A stretch of 64,000 nt of DNA from Filosporella fistucella (GCA_030077755.1 JAQJZZ010000008.1:1116001-1180000); one strand, 5' to 3'. Positions 10,993-23,523 are shown, numbered from the stretch's first letter. A program made the numbers and translations. Notes: generated by a model from the sequence alone, not told the origin.

Positions 10993-13108
10993 CTAATCAC
11001 GCAATTCAATGCGGACAACAGCTTCCATCCCGTCCACACAATTCCCAATCTGTCTTGTGCTGTCCTCAATTTCAACCTCTCTTTTCCTCCACCTCCCATT
11101 TGTAGTGGTTCTGGAATATTTCTGGGTCTGAGGTTCTGGTTCCATATCATCCTCATCCTCGCTATCCTCCTCGTGCTCTTCGTAGCCAGCAACCGGGTCC
11201 CATTCTCCAGTTTCCCAAACCAGTCGTAGCTTTAATGGTTTGAGTTTGAACATCTTACCCACCAAACCTTTCACTCGATATGTGTCAAATGATCTGGGAA
11301 TTTCTCTGATCATCTTAGCTTCCACTGAACCAGATCCTGGGGTTGCCAAATAAAATTGGAATCGGATCAAACGGGCTTCTAAGAAATTAGGATCGATAGC
11401 ATCCTTGTCCCTTCGTACCACCGAGGGTTTCCCATGTTTTTCACATAGTTCTTTGTAGCGCCTGTGTTTCGATGTTACATTGATCTCGTGATCAGGGGGG
11501 ACTTCTGCCATTTCTTTGGCAATTTTGGAGAGATAGAACATTTCAGCATTTGTTCTGTCAGCCAGAGTAATTGCACTAAAATTCAGTGATTTCAGGTTTC
11601 CGAGACGGCCAAGTGTAATCATGTATGCCTCATCTGCGCCTGCAAAACTTCCTGTCTCCTTAGAGTTATTTCCATAGATAGGGTTGTGAGAAAGGCGGAG
11701 GGACTGGAGACCCGGGAAGACTTTTGCTAGATCGTCTATGAAACCCCAAGAGTCGACGGAATTATGCGAAAGATCGAGGTATCTTAGTTTTGCTGTACCA
11801 TATCGTTAGAAATATACTTCAAGTGACAGAAGCGTATGACTAGATACGAGGAGCAGCCCGACAAGCCACATAATCCGTTGAACTGTGATAGCCTGTGATT
11901 CCCAACTTCCCAATGAACGAGTGGTGCCATGAAGTGAGAAAATTAGGTGGTTGTCTTACATCCAAATTTCACCTGCGGATTCAGCCCGGTTAGAGAGATC
12001 TGACAGCCTTTCAGTCGCAGGACTTCTAGCGACTCTAGATCGACAAGCACTTGTAAGTCACCTAAACTCTTGAAGAGGTTGTATTCTAGAGTCAATGAGG
12101 TGATGTTGCAATTCAGGGGGCAATCTAGATGTGTCAGATTATTCGAGGAGGCCGAAAAATCTTTTAAGGACAAGAACCTGCAATTCAAGTTAGGAATAAG
12201 ACTATTTAACATTGTGTATAAAATCAAAGTTTCTATGCTGTAGCTTGTTGACCCGGTCTTTCTCTAGGCCACTTACTGGGAACTGACAGCGGCAAGAGCT
12301 GCCCAGCAGGACATGACTTCGTCCATCTCTAGATCTGTGACCTTCGAGAAAGCAGATATATTTGGGTTCTCTAAGTGGTGACTATCGGAGAGATTTTGGT
12401 GTACTAAGTTCTGAAAGCGATTTCCACTGTGGTAAATTTAGTCACTGCTGTCCTTGAGGGGTGGTTTGCAGGCTTACTTTAGTCTCAAAGACCGTAGATT
12501 GTCCAATTTCGCAGCAATATCTGCTACTTGCTCAATAGTCTCGAAGAGATTCCTACTCAAGTCAAGTTGAACTATTTGAGGGCAAACATCCTTGATAGAC
12601 TTGTCGCCAGGATTTTCTGCGTGTGTGATTCTGTGGCCATCTACGAGTACAATTTTAAGTTCATGCAGTTGCGATTGCTGCTGTCGAATTTTGTCGAATC
12701 CGACCTCTTCGGCCACTTTCCCAGATATTACTATCTGTTGGTCTAAAGGCGAGAATAGAGGTTGTGATGTGATGTCAGTAGCATATTTTTGGTGGACAGC
12801 TTCAACGAAACTCAGTTCTGGGTCAGGAACCCTACTTGAACGAACAAATGAAGCTGCAGTTGCCGAAAGATTGAAACCTGCCGTTCATGTTAAAATACCT
12901 TCCCAGAATCCTGTTAGAGCCTCTTACAGTTGAAGTATTTCTTGCCTTTATGGGAGCCGTCATGCTTTCCCCTTACAGGGTCATCCCATTCAACTCCTAG
13001 CCATTCTTTCTCGGTGCCAGCTACAGGTCCAATATATCGGACGGTGCATAGTGCAGATCCAAACGAGAGACGCTGACCAATGTGGTACTGGGGAGGTGAA
13101 CTAGACAT
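10993..13108 (-). CDS. Tubulin-specific chaperone E (TBCE/PAC2/Alf1-like)
   Basis: Five exons (13108-12928, 12877-12478, 12426-12277, 12177-11960, 11792-10993) give about 582 residues. The order is an N-terminal CAP-Gly domain (IGQRLSFGSALCTVRYIG, WLGVEWDDPVRGKHDGSH), then leucine-rich repeats (IVQLDLSRNLFETI, LTHLDCPLNCNITSL, LRYLDLSHNSVDSW). A ubiquitin-like C-terminal region (FKLKPLKLRLVWE) follows, with an acidic insert (EEHEEDSEDEDDMEPE). TBCE stabilises and dissociates the tubulin heterodimer together with cofactors C and D. The frame runs three codons upstream only via a TTG codon, so 13108 is taken as the start. It is divergent from SF3A2 across about 330 bp. Confidence 0.92.
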
Positions 13109-13437
13109 GGCAGTCAAGACAAAAAAGTATCCCAGAAGTTGGCTAGAGGTATGAGAAGAGTATGGAGGTCAATTTGTCTCAAACCCAAGCCAGGATCATC
13201 TTGCCTACTCAGTTAGAGTGAGCGCAACACCAATTAAATTTTGTGGTATGCAGATATATGAAGATATGATTCGTGGTGAATAACAGGCACGGATCTGATA
13301 TTGCCAGCCTCGATGAAAAGGCTGAGACTGGTACAGTAACCGAACTTTCCCCTTCAGCCCAGCGACATACACCTTTGGTCAACATCAAACCTTCGGGAGA
13401 CAACACTGGGTATCAACAACAGCCATCATCGATCAAG
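13109..13437. promoter_or_regulatory. Divergent TBCE / SF3A2 promoter region
   Basis: About 329 bp separate the two divergent start codons. The plus frame is open from 13273 but only from a GTG, so this is probably leader. No specific element recognised. Confidence 0.4.
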
Positions 13438-14172
13438 ATGGATTATCAGAACCGCGCGGGCTCGAAGTTTGGTGGGGGAGGGGTTGCTTCTACATCAGCT
13501 ACTAATGCGGATCGTCGAGAACGTTTGCGCAAACTCGCTCTCGAAACCATTGACCTCGATAAAGATCCATACTTCTTCAAAAATCACGTCGGCTCATTCG
13601 AATGCAGACTCTGCTTGACTGTCCACCAGAACGATGGCTCTTACCTTGCACACACCCAGGGTCGAAAGCATCAAACCAATCTCGCTCGACGTGCCGCGAA
13701 GGAGCAAAAAGAAGGACGCGCGGGTCTTGATCCCGTTACGGGTATGCCTATTGGCATGGTCGGCGCGCAAGTTGCAGTGAAGAGGAACATTGTCAAGATT
13801 GGACGGCCAGGCTACAAAATCACAAAGACGAAGGATCCCGTCACAAGACAGCAAGGTCTAATCTTCCAATTGCAATACCCAGAGATATCCTCTGATGTTA
13901 CGCCAAAGGTCAGATTCATGAGCGCATTTGAGCAGAAGGTGGACGATCCTCCAGACAAGAACTTCCAGTACATGTTAGTAGCTGCGGAGCCATACGAGAC
14001 GTGCGGTTTCAAATTGCAAGCACGGGAGGTGGACAGAACAAATGATAGATATTTCACATGGTGGGATCCCGATCTGAAGGAGTTTTGGGTACAAGTCATG
14101 TTCAAGACGGAGAGAGAAGAGAGATATAGTGGTGTTCCAGGTTTGGCCCCGTCAGGCATGTCAAGACGGTGA
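13438..14172 (+). CDS. Splicing factor 3A subunit 2 (SF3A2/PRP11/Sap62)
   Basis: A single exon of 244 residues. It opens with MDYQNRAGSKFGGGGVAS, the conserved SF3a66/Prp11 start. The matrin-type zinc finger follows: CRLCLTVHQNDGSYLAHTQGRKH with C-x2-C...H-x5-H. Then come DPVTGMPIG and the conserved C-terminal half (PGYKITKTKDP, FQYMLVAAEPYETCGFK, WWDPDLKEFWVQVMFK). The protein is a subunit of SF3a in the U2 snRNP and helps load U2 onto the branch site. Like other fungal orthologues it lacks the long proline-rich tail of animals. The ATG at 13438 begins exactly at the conserved N-terminus. A second U2-type protein (RRM, near 58.6 kb) is also in the window. Confidence 0.95.
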   Translation: MDYQNRAGSKFGGGGVASTSATNADRRERLRKLALETIDLDKDPYFFKNHVGSFECRLCLTVHQNDGSYLAHTQGRKHQTNLARRAAKEQKEGRAGLDPVTGMPIGMVGAQVAVKRNIVKIGRPGYKITKTKDPVTRQQGLIFQLQYPEISSDVTPKVRFMSAFEQKVDDPPDKNFQYMLVAAEPYETCGFKLQAREVDRTNDRYFTWWDPDLKEFWVQVMFKTEREERYSGVPGLAPSGMSRR

Positions 14173-14637
14173 TAGAGCAAATGGGACGGAAATTTTACAC
14201 GGAGTATTTGGGGTTCACTGGATTGGCATACGTGTCGGTGGTTTAATACCATTGTCATTGAGATTGAGTTGGCCAATACCATGAAGCGCGCATCAAATTT
14301 AAGTCCTGCGCCTTGAAATGCAAATCAGAACTTGGCTTCCGATAAAATTGACCCGCCAAATCATGATCTTGAGGTTGCTATTATGTATGCACGAAACCGC
14401 CTGGTTCACGCCAACATATTTGAGGCGGGAAATGTTTGTTTGCCATCAGCCTTAACTTGAAAATGCGACGCAAATGGTATATGATGATGATGAGAGAGAT
14501 CCCCTAATTAAAACTTTGTGGTGAATAACGCGAAGATGGTTGAGACGTAAGCTACCCACGGCAAAAAGTGATAGGAGGTGGTAGAGAACAGAGTATTTCA
14601 AGCTCTCGATCAAGAATCAGTTTGCATGGGATCTTGC
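14173..14637. other. Convergent intergenic region
   Basis: Region between the convergent 3' ends of SF3A2 and the NDR kinase. No gene recognised. Confidence 0.4.
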
Positions 14638-16805
14638 TCATCTGTATGGCTTGTTGAAATCATCAAAACGCTTGAACGTGTAGCCAATGAACGGTAACAT
14701 CATCTCAGGTGCTTCGGTGCGGGAAGCACCTGGGTTGGCTTCCTTCGCAGCCTTGACATGCGTGGCATTATCGGTTTGGTCAATTTCATCAGTAGGGAAG
14801 TAGGTGGTATCTACATTCGAGGAGAGTTTCGGCTCGAATGGAGCTCGAATGCGGCGTAGGCTATCAAAATCGACTCCTCGGAAGAACTTGTGTGATTTGA
14901 TCTCTTCGGCGCCCCCTCGACCGAGGCGGTTTTCGGTGTTGCAGACAAGACTACGGACATTAGTGACATTCAATAACATCTCAAACTGACTTACCTTCTG
15001 ATTAGATTTTCTGCCTCCGGACCCAGCTGCACATCTTCTGGAAAGTATAAAGACTGCCGCCAATTGACAATCTTCCGATAAGTGTCATGGGCATCCTCGG
15101 CACAGAAAGGTGGCCATCCAACTTGACATTCAAACATAATAGTCCCTAAGCTCCACCAGTCGCAGTCTTGCCCATATCCGTGGCCACTGAAAATTTCGGG
15201 GGCAATATAGTCTGGTGTACCAACCGTTGAATAAGCCATGACCCTCCGGGACTTTCTCCAGTCATTGATGACGCCCCGGTTACTGACGGTGAGATTGATC
15301 TGGTCTAGATTTACCGAATTTCGGTTCGCTGGTCTGTTCGACTTGCCTTGGAGAAGTTGCTGATAATATGAATTGTCATGGAGTTTATGGAAACCAGTCG
15401 ACAAGCCAAAATCTGTGAGCTTCACATGTCCGCCTCGATCAAGTAAGATATTGTCAGGCTTGATATCACTAAGAGAAAAAGGGTCAGACTATTGAGACGC
15501 AGCACAGCAGTCCGTCTAGAAATATCCTCAAGTTCTACTGGCTCAATATTGGAATGACTTACCGATGAATGAAGCCATATTTGTGAACTGCTTCTATTGC
15601 CAAGACAATTTCCGCGATGTAGAAACGAGTGATGTCTTCGGAGAATATCTCATATTTGATGAGCATTGTCATAAGGTCGCCACCGGGCAAGAACTCCATT
15701 AACATGTAGAGAAAGTCGGAGTCCTGAAAGGTCGTGTACAGCTTGACCACCCAAGGACTGTCGGATTCTGCAAGGATATCTCGTTCTGCTCGGACGTGGG
15801 CCAGTTGATCCTTCTTGAACATTTCACTCTTTATGAGTGACTTCATGGCAAATACCTTGCCATCTTGCTTCTTTTGTACCAACTTGACCTCACCAAACGC
15901 CCCTTTTCCAATAATCTTCAATGTCTGGTAATTATCTGGCGAGTCCCTCGTCCTCAGAAAGCGGAGATATTTGCCTTCTTGTTTCCCGGCATTCGTCCAT
16001 GTCTGCTCTCTTCGCATTTGAGACTGGCTAGGGTCACTAAGACGTTGTTCCATCTCACTTTGCCTATAAAGTATGGAGGTCAGCTAAAAATAATTCTCCA
16101 GTTCTGGAAGGTTGAACTTCGCGGGAATGACGGATCACCAATTTTGTCATAGCAAAATAACAGTGTTTCATACCTGACATTACGATCCCGAGCCCGCTTA
16201 ACACTGTCCTTGAAGAAGGCTTCTGCTAGTGACGAACACTTCTTGTAATTTGTCTGTGCTAGAGATCCGTATTTATCCGGATTTCTCTCTGGAGCTGGCT
16301 GAAATTCTGGCCAATTTTGTTGGGGGGCACTTGGCATTGGAGCATTCAAGTAGCCATAAGCAGCTGGTTGTCCTGTTGCACCAGCTGTACGAGGACGTTG
16401 TGAAGAAGGTGGTTGACGCGTGCCATAAGGCGACACTCGGCCGCCTAAGTTTTGATGTGAAAACTGATGAACCAATCCATTTGTAGCATCATTGACTGGG
16501 GCAGGGCGTTGCTGATATGCTGCCTGCGGAGCTTGAGGTGCCTGCTGGTAATTGGCAGGAGGTTGCTGAGGATAGGTAGGAGGATATGGATTATTCATGA
16601 AGTATCCGGATGGAGCGAAGCCAGTTGAATAAGGTTGTTGGCCAGCGGTTTGCGGTTGCCCCTGTTGCGTCCCTTGCGATTGAGATGGAAAGATGGGATT
16701 GGGAAAGGTGGAAGGAGTTGTAGGATAGGCAGTTCGATCAGTGAAGGCTGGTCGTTCATTATTGAGGTTCAGGTAGAACCGGTTGCCATTGTTGGTGTTA
16801 TCCAT
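14638..16805 (-). CDS. cot1: NDR/LATS-family Ser/Thr kinase, COT1 (Orb6/Cbk1 type)
   Basis: Four exons (16805-16174, 16063-15563, 15468-14995, 14950-14638) encode 639 residues. The first 200 residues are low-complexity, rich in Gln, Pro and Tyr ([14 protein letters not shown]), as in Neurospora COT1. The MOB-binding helical region ([23 protein letters not shown]) precedes the kinase domain. Kinase motifs are GKGAFGEV, the HRD-type loop HRDIKPDN, DFG in TDFGLSTG, the T-loop [12 protein letters not shown] near residue 460, and the C-terminal hydrophobic motif [10 protein letters not shown]. An NDR-typical basic insert (INDWRKSRR) sits before the T-loop. In filamentous fungi COT1 controls polar hyphal extension and branching. 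ATG 16805 follows a frame that is open only from a TTG. Confidence 0.95.
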
Positions 16806-17319
16806 GTCGATGGTGGTTATCAACCTTCGAAACGAGTTTGAGAAAAAGGTTGAAGGATATTCGTTGCTAACTTGCTTTTCTCTGAGTTGGCGCTGAGAGA
16901 GTAGAGTGTTCCAAGCTGCACACCGCCTGACAGATCAGGCTGCACCACTTGATCTGACTCGAAAATTGCCACAAGCCGTGGGGAGGATGATTGTACGAAT
17001 TCGGAAAATCGTCAGGTTGTCTTCGTTGTTGGAGATGGACTCTTTGAGGAAAAGGAGTTGGAGTCCTTGGAGTGAGTGTAGTCAGTGGATTTCGCTTCGG
17101 CGGACCCAGATTGGATGTGGAGGGCCAGAGAAAGGACAGCCCAGGGGCAGGCAGGGCAGGGCATGCTAGTGGAGGTGTCAAGGAGAAACTACGCCTGCTC
17201 CTGACAGAATGCCATAGTGGGTGTAGGCTCGAGGTACGGGGGTACTTTGTTCTACTTCGTAGTGGGGTACTCGAATGTGCAGTGAACACGGGATGAGAAT
17301 CACAGAATCACACTGATAT

Positions 17320-17335
17320 GTACAAGTACAAGTAC
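17320..17335. repeat. Overlapping double paired-GTAC motif
   Basis: GTACAAGTACAAGTAC contains two overlapping GTACAAGTAC 10-mers, the reverse complement of the 5347 and 5953 elements. It lies about 515 bp upstream of the COT1 start. Confidence 0.5.
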
Positions 17336-17622
17336 ACAGTAATGTATGGACAATTCATCCAAGGCCTGCTGGGAAACGTCCATGTCCAGCTCGAATTGCT
17401 GTGCAACTCAAAGTAGATTGTGTATATTTCAAATTGACTGTACCTGAAATGCATTTGGTCAAAAAGCATGGCATGGCAATAAGTCTCTTCCCCAGCTTCT
17501 TTGCATATTCATAGCTTTATGTTCACTTCCTGCTCCATTTGTTTGTTTATCTCTCTGCAGCTACTCTGATGCGAATCGATATTCTTGATTAGAAGTACAT
17601 CAACCTTTGGCTGCACAGAGAA

Positions 17623-17924
17623 ATGGCTCGTGGATTGAATGGAAGTAAGTCACCTTCGACGACTACTTCTCGAGTTTGCTCACCTTTACATCAACAAGCA
17701 ATAACAATCTGCTTTTCCATAAAGAACTTGCCCGGGCATTCATTCAGAGGGACCTTCTCTATGGGCGTTCAAGACATGGTTCATCTGGTTCAAATAACCA
17801 GTTGAAGGTGAAAATCAAGATTGGTCTCCGTCTGTGCGTGCGAAAGGTGAAAGCCGAGGCATCTGGAAGATGCCCACTCAAGTTTGGTGGTTTCAATAGC
17901 AAGGGGAGAAGTAGGAGCGATTGA
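17623..17924 (+). CDS. Candidate small basic protein (weak)
   Basis: ATG 17623 opens MARGLNG and meets a perfect GTAAGT donor at 17645. A TAAAG acceptor at 17724 would continue in frame as KLARAFIQRDLLYGRSRHG, giving about 73 basic residues. The start context, donor and acceptor are reasonable but I know no family. It could equally be a noncoding transcript or chance. Confidence 0.2.
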
Positions 17925-18607
17925 TATAGATATATGAAAGTGTGTCACAAGTTGGGGTATTTGTGATCCCGCATACTTGGGGAACTTGCATAGGACACAA
18001 ATTTCCTGTGGATCATTACTTTTGCTCAAAGGAACACGAGTAGATTGATACAGGTAGATTGTGCATTGAGAGCTTCGAGATGGCCTCTGCCAGATAATAA
18101 TCTCTCAGTGAAAGTGACAAACATGGAAGATAAACAGCACGACACTATGGCATAGGAGGTCTTCCATGGGATGAATCTGGCTAAATAAAGTAAATCATGA
18201 TAGACGTCTGGTGTAGTAATGCCATATGTAGAGCATTAGTGCGATATCATTTTCAGGGGAGGTCGAGGTAGCTTGGAGGATATACAAAGTTGAATTGCAT
18301 CTCGGTCTATCAAGTCACGCCTTATCGATAAGAATAGTTTCGCACCACAGGCACCTCAATGGACCCAGTCCAGCCTGGAATGAAAAGGCAGCATCACATG
18401 ATGTCGGGTCGGCCATACCAATACCGATGTCCGGGCGCCTCATGTTGAGAAATTAAAAGCTCGCGACAATCTTGAGCCTCGTCAGTCAGAAAATGTACGA
18501 ATAAGGCCCTGATACCGAGAAATCGCATATCCTGACTGTCCATGAAGTTGGGCTGAAGTTTTTTTCGTCCGAGAAGCTACCCATAGCTCTTCTGACCCGC
18601 TCTCAAT

Positions 18608-20137
18608 ATGTCAGAAGCAAATCCTCCTATCTCAGAAGTAAATATTTCCCCAGCTTCCTTTCCAAAATACACCAAGAGCTTGAGTTAATAAATTCCCCAG
18701 ACGGGCACATCCGCTGCCAGACTGGATGTAAATCCAGATTCAAAGCCAGCGAAGCCTCTTAAACCACCGAATCCTATGTGGAAGTACATGGGCTTTGGTG
18801 AAAACTTTCGACCGAAATTGCCATCCCGAAACTGGACTATTTTTCTGACCATAACTGGCTCATTTACAGCCGCCGTCATCTATGATAAAAGGGAGAAAAA
18901 GAGAGCTCAGCGCAAATGGTGCAAGCTTGTGGAGCACATCGCCAAGGAGCCTTTGGACTCGAAATCTATGCCGAGAAAGCTTACTGTCTTCCTCGAAGGT
19001 CCTCCCACTGATGGGTTGCGTGTAGCGCAAGACCATTTCAAGGAATATGTGAAACCTATACTGGTAGCATCTGGATTGGACTGGGAGTTCATACAGGGTC
19101 GAAAGGAGGGTGACGTACGTGCCGAATTGGCAGAGAAGATACGAAATCTGAGAATGTCACCAAGCGACAGAGTGGATGAAGATGTTGTCACAGAAACTAG
19201 GAGGCACATTGGCATCAAGGAATTCGATGGGCCACGGGGTGATATTGTCATTGGTCGGCACACCTGGAAAGAGTATGTGAGGGGACTCCACGAGGGATGG
19301 CTCGGACCTCTCACAGCTCCTACAAAGCCAGAAGTTGAGGCACCGTCCATGGTCGAAGTGGTAAATGCGAAATCTATTGAAGAATCTCAAGTAGAGACTC
19401 TACCAGGTATCACGATACTTTCTACTCCAAAAGAGGCCGAGGCGCCGTCAGAATCGTCGGCTACGAATAACTCCAATACCAAACCAGAAGAGAAGCCTAA
19501 AAAGCCTCCTCAACCTGCGCCATTCATTACGACGTCCCAATATCAAGCAGCAACCCTCCCAGTAGAGCTGCCAGCCGAATTCGATCCCTCTGCGCCGATC
19601 TCGTTTCCGCATATTCTGGGTTTCTTAAACACTCCCAGGCGATTGTATCGATTCTTGAATAGACGGGTTTTAGCTGACCAGATCGGTCGGGAAACAGCAG
19701 CGATCATTCTTTCTACCTACCGGCCATATCATTCTACAAGTTCCTCGGAACCCAATTCATTCCCACCAGACAATGCAGATGAATCCACAACGAGCAATGC
19801 CGAAAGCCCAGAAAAATCACAAATCGCCGAACAGCAAACGGCATTAATTGAGGAGGAGAAGGATTGGCACAAGAGTGCAAGGGTACGGGTTGAGGGCGAG
19901 ACTGAAAGGACCTGGTTGGAACCAGTCGTCTTAGACTCTCGTATAGCAGCTAGAATGCGAAGGTCCGAATTGACGCCGGAAGACGAAGTCAGAGTAAGAG
20001 GCATTGTTGTGCCTGAGGAAGAGGTGGAGGGATGGATTAAGGGTGGTATGAGGAATCTTGGCCGTGAAGGCCTGAAGTACCTGGGTTTTAATAAAGAGCC
20101 GAAGCCTATGGCCACCGAACGAGACAACATGTCATAA
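18608..20137 (+). CDS. TIM54: Mitochondrial inner-membrane translocase subunit TIM54
   Basis: Exon 1 (18608-18637, MSEANPPISE) joins exon 2 (18701-20137) to give 488 residues. After a short polar N-terminus rich in Lys-Pro comes RPKLPSRNWTIFLTITGS, which leads into a single membrane segment (about residues 54-70). The basic DKREKKRAQRKWCKLVEHIA block and the family core (MPRKLTVFLEGPPTDGLRVA, FKEYVKPILVASGLDWEFI) follow. TIM54 scaffolds the TIM22 complex that inserts carrier proteins into the inner membrane. The long frame itself begins at a downstream ATG (18776). I prefer the upstream exon because a GTAAAT donor and CCCCAG acceptor extend the frame cleanly into a polar N-terminus. It is convergent with NAA15. 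Confidence 0.93.
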
Positions 20138-20508
20138 GTTCCTCGCAAAAATCGTCATGTTGAGGGCGTTGGCGAAGTAATATCTCTCCTGTACTATGAT
20201 TAGATGTACAATATTGCAAGGGGGAGAAACCTGTTAGATAGCGCGAGCGGAAGTTCACAGTGAGAACAAGACAAAATCTCCTCTGTATCTGCACAAGTCA
20301 TCCTGCGATTTACCATGTGAACTTTTGTCTATATACTGGTATTCCCACCCGAGATTCCATGCATGAAGAGTCGCTAGTCCCATGCTATTGCATGCCAAAC
20401 GTGCATCAGAGCCTACCTTCCCTTTGCTGCTAGGGAAACTAACTGATACTCTGTAGTAAAACATCCTCCCCTAATGTAGTGGGATGGAAATACACATTTT
20501 ATTGCAAA
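20138..20508. other. Convergent intergenic region
   Basis: Separates the 3' ends of TIM54 and NAA15. No gene recognised. Confidence 0.4.
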
Positions 20509-23153
20509 CTATCCGGACTTGGCGAATATCAATGCGTTCGGCCACTTGGATGCTGCTTCTAAGCGAAACGCCTCGATTTCACCGCTTTTCCATAAGCTCA
20601 AAAGTCCAAAAGCTTCTTTCGCCTCTTCGAGAGTGATGCTTGGCAGCTTGAGCACAGCAGCGACATCTCTCTCGATGGCAGAAGATGAACCGGGGTCCAA
20701 TAGCTTTTTAGCCTTGAGACCCGACACAGTTCGACGAGCACATTCTTTGTGCTTAGAAAGATACTCGTCATTAAACTTTGAAAGATCTGCTGTTGGTGAT
20801 AACAACGTGAATTCTGACTTGACCACTTCTGCAGCTTTGGATAGCAGTGTCGTCGAATCCCTGTCAATGGCTAATTTGAATTGAATGGTCTGTTCATGAA
20901 CTTTGGAATGGCTCCCGTCAATGGCTGCAGCAGCCAAAAGGCACTTGAGGGCAAGCAGATATTTTCCTAGTCCATCAATTAGCACCTTCTATTCAAGCTC
21001 GGTTGCGCACCACTCACTTCTTCGTATAAACACCTCGACCCCAGCAATTTGGGCATCGATGCTTTTAGGACTGAATTGCAGAAGAGGTGTCAAGAATTTC
21101 AATGCATCGGTCATCGGTTCGGTCGTTGCTGCAAGCTTGACGCCCTCTGGATCGTCATCCTTCTTCTTGAAATCTGTGTCACTTTCTTTGATTGGCTTGT
21201 TAGGGTCTACTTTTTTTGCGGCCGCTTCACGTTCAGCCTTTTGGGCTTCTTTACGCGCCTTCTTGGCTGCCTTTTTCCTCTCAGCAGCGTCCTCTCCATT
21301 TGCATCAGATGATCCATTGGTACCATTCGTCAAAGGTTTGTCGTGCATCTTGATATAAATTTCAATTGCCGAAAGTGCTGCTCTCGAATAAAATGGATGC
21401 TCTCGTAAGTGATCCTCCCATCTCATCATCTCGACATATGCTCTAATTTGACCTTTTCGGAGAGAAAAGCTGTGGAAATCAAATTGATCCTCTTGCCACA
21501 CATCAAAAATGTTATAAATGGACGTAAATCTTTTGAGAGCAAGGCCAATCTTGCCTTGTCGAGCGTAAGATAGACCATCTTCAGTCAGGAACCACATGCA
21601 TTGCATATCATGGAGATCAGCAAGAGGCCCGCCAACAGTCTCAGCTCGTGTGAACAGGCCCATTGTCTTAATTGCTGCCTCACTATCGTTGTTTCTGAGT
21701 TGGTATTTTGCAGCTTTAGTGTTGATATGTCGGTCTCTCGTATCTAGGGCCCGCGCCTCCTCCATGATGCTTGAAGCCTTTTGCGTATCTCCATAATGCT
21801 TCCAAATCCGGGCTTTTGTCATGTGAAAATCAACGCTCTTTGGCTCCAATTCAATCGCTTTCTCGATGAATTCCATAGCCTTATTTAAATCTCGGCTCAA
21901 ATAATAGTTGTAGTGTTGAGCTAAGAAGTAGAAAGCCGCAGATGCTCCTTTCGAGGTGTCCCCATTGCGCTTGGGTTCATCATTTGCTTCACTTTTGCCG
22001 CTGTCTATGTACTGATGGACGAGGGCGGGTAGTGCCTCTCGTTTTGAACTGTTCGAGTACAAATGCTTGAGGTTGGCGAATGTCGAAGGAACTCCCTTGT
22101 CCAACATGCGATTAAGATACTTGTTGGCAGCCTCTTGGAATTCATCACCTGGGAGAGTAAGTAACTCAATAGTATCACAGTACAGAATACATGCATACCT
22201 TCTAGGAAATCTAACGGCAAGCGTCGAGCTGCGTCGCAACGAGGATACTTTTCAGCATACTCATCGTAAATTGCCTTTCTAGCCTTGAGATCCGAGGTAA
22301 TTTCCTTCACTTCTACCAGTCCATCGTAATATCTCTTCAACTCTGAGTTCCGGTCAATCAGTGTTCTGTATGCCTTGGCAGCCTCATCCCTCTTGTCAAG
22401 CTTGGTCAGATACTCCGCTCGGAGTTCTAAGACAGCTAAACGATCAAGACTGAATTTTCCCACCGTCTCCAGATGCTCCAAAGCCCTCTCGTAGTCCCCC
22501 TGTTCCGCAATCAATGAGTTCTTGTACATGACTGCTTCCGAATTTTCAAAGTCTGTCTTTGAGGGTGTGTTCTTGAGCGTTTCCTCGTAAGCCGTCAAGA
22601 CACGTTCTGCCTCAGCAAGCTCGCCATTCAGGTGGTGTGCTACCGCTAGGGCTGTCCAGCTTTGTCGAAGTCCAGATCTTGCTTGAAGCATAGCTCTGCG
22701 GCTGACTATGTAGCCCTGGTAATCCCTCATTTGTATTTGAAGCAGTGCGAGGTCCCGCTGAATCTGTGACGATTCTGGTTCCAGACGTAAGGCAAATTTG
22801 TATGCCTTGATAGCCTCCTCGAAATTCTTGACAGCGCGATAGAGAAGTCCATAGACATGCCAACATACATGCGACTTCATGTCACACTGAAGAGCAACCT
22901 TTGCCAGAGCGAACGCTTCGTCGGTCTTCCCTTGCGAATTCATTATGAGTGCTTTCATTGCCAAGGTATCTCCATGTTTAGGATTCTTGCGTAAGATCTG
23001 GTCTGCAGCTTTGACGCCTACTATTTATTAGCAGATTTCTTGGGTCGTGGTATATGGAAATGAGCTCGAGCCTTTTTTGTACTGTTTGTCCTCATAATTT
23101 CGCACCACAGTCCGAAAGAGCGATTGCTCTTTCGCACTCAATTGTTGTGGCAT
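20509..23153 (-). CDS. NatA N-terminal acetyltransferase auxiliary subunit NAA15/NAT1
   Basis: Four exons (23153-23072, 23017-22199, 22148-21018, 20966-20509) give 829 residues. It starts MPQQLSAKEQSLFRTVVRNY, typical of the family. Tandem TPR repeats follow through about residue 600 (CWHVYGLLYRAVKNFEEAI, YKFALRLEPESSQIQRDLAL, NKAMEFIEKAIELEPKSVD). A basic Lys/Ala/Glu region comes next (KKAAKKARKEAQKAEREA), then the conserved KYLLALKCLLAA. The protein anchors the catalytic subunit NAA10 to the ribosome for cotranslational acetylation. The first intron has a GC rather than GT donor (GGCTCGAG at 23071), and its acceptor is a tandem TAGTAG. The third intron is about 51 nt with a GCTAAT branch site. 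Length and order match the family. Confidence 0.93.
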
Positions 23154-23523
23154 TATTTCCAATGCCTAATCGAATGCTAGAAGTGGTAAGCAGAGAAAGA
23201 TTCGCAGCTGGAAGTGTGAGACAAGAGTCTGGTTGTTTGGAGGGGTTTCGGCCGTTCGAGTCTTTTCGGGAGCAAGGCTGGGAATCTCTGCTAGGAAAAT
23301 GTCCCTCTGCGGAATTTTTGAAAGCGGTCCCTAGCTAGGAATGTATCTGGAGAGGGCGTCGCCGGACTTTTGGATCGGAGGTCGGCCTTGAAATTTTGTT
23401 GCAATATTAACTCGTGTGCAGAGCAGAGCTCTTGAACATTTAAGTCCGTCACTGGCTCGGATTTTGCCGAGCCTCATATTTGATCTCTAAATCCAACGAC
23501 CAACCATAATTTGATACTTAAGA

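Larger units (their letters stand above)
16806..18607. other. Long intergenic region upstream of COT1 and TIM54
   Basis: About 1.8 kb between divergent genes. It holds an overlapping pair of GTACAAGTAC motifs (17320-17335), CT-rich stretches upstream of COT1, and one weak candidate minigene (17623-17924). COT1 mRNAs in relatives have long leaders, so part may be 5' untranslated. Confidence 0.4.

Noticed and set aside
13273..13437. 55-residue N-terminal extension of SF3A2
   Set aside because: Starts with GTG only, and the conserved family start MDYQNR lies exactly at the ATG at 13438.
16867..17289. 140-residue minus-strand frame upstream of COT1
   Set aside because: Ser/Pro/Leu-rich composition from a CT-rich leader; no family features. 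More likely 5' untranslated or promoter sequence.
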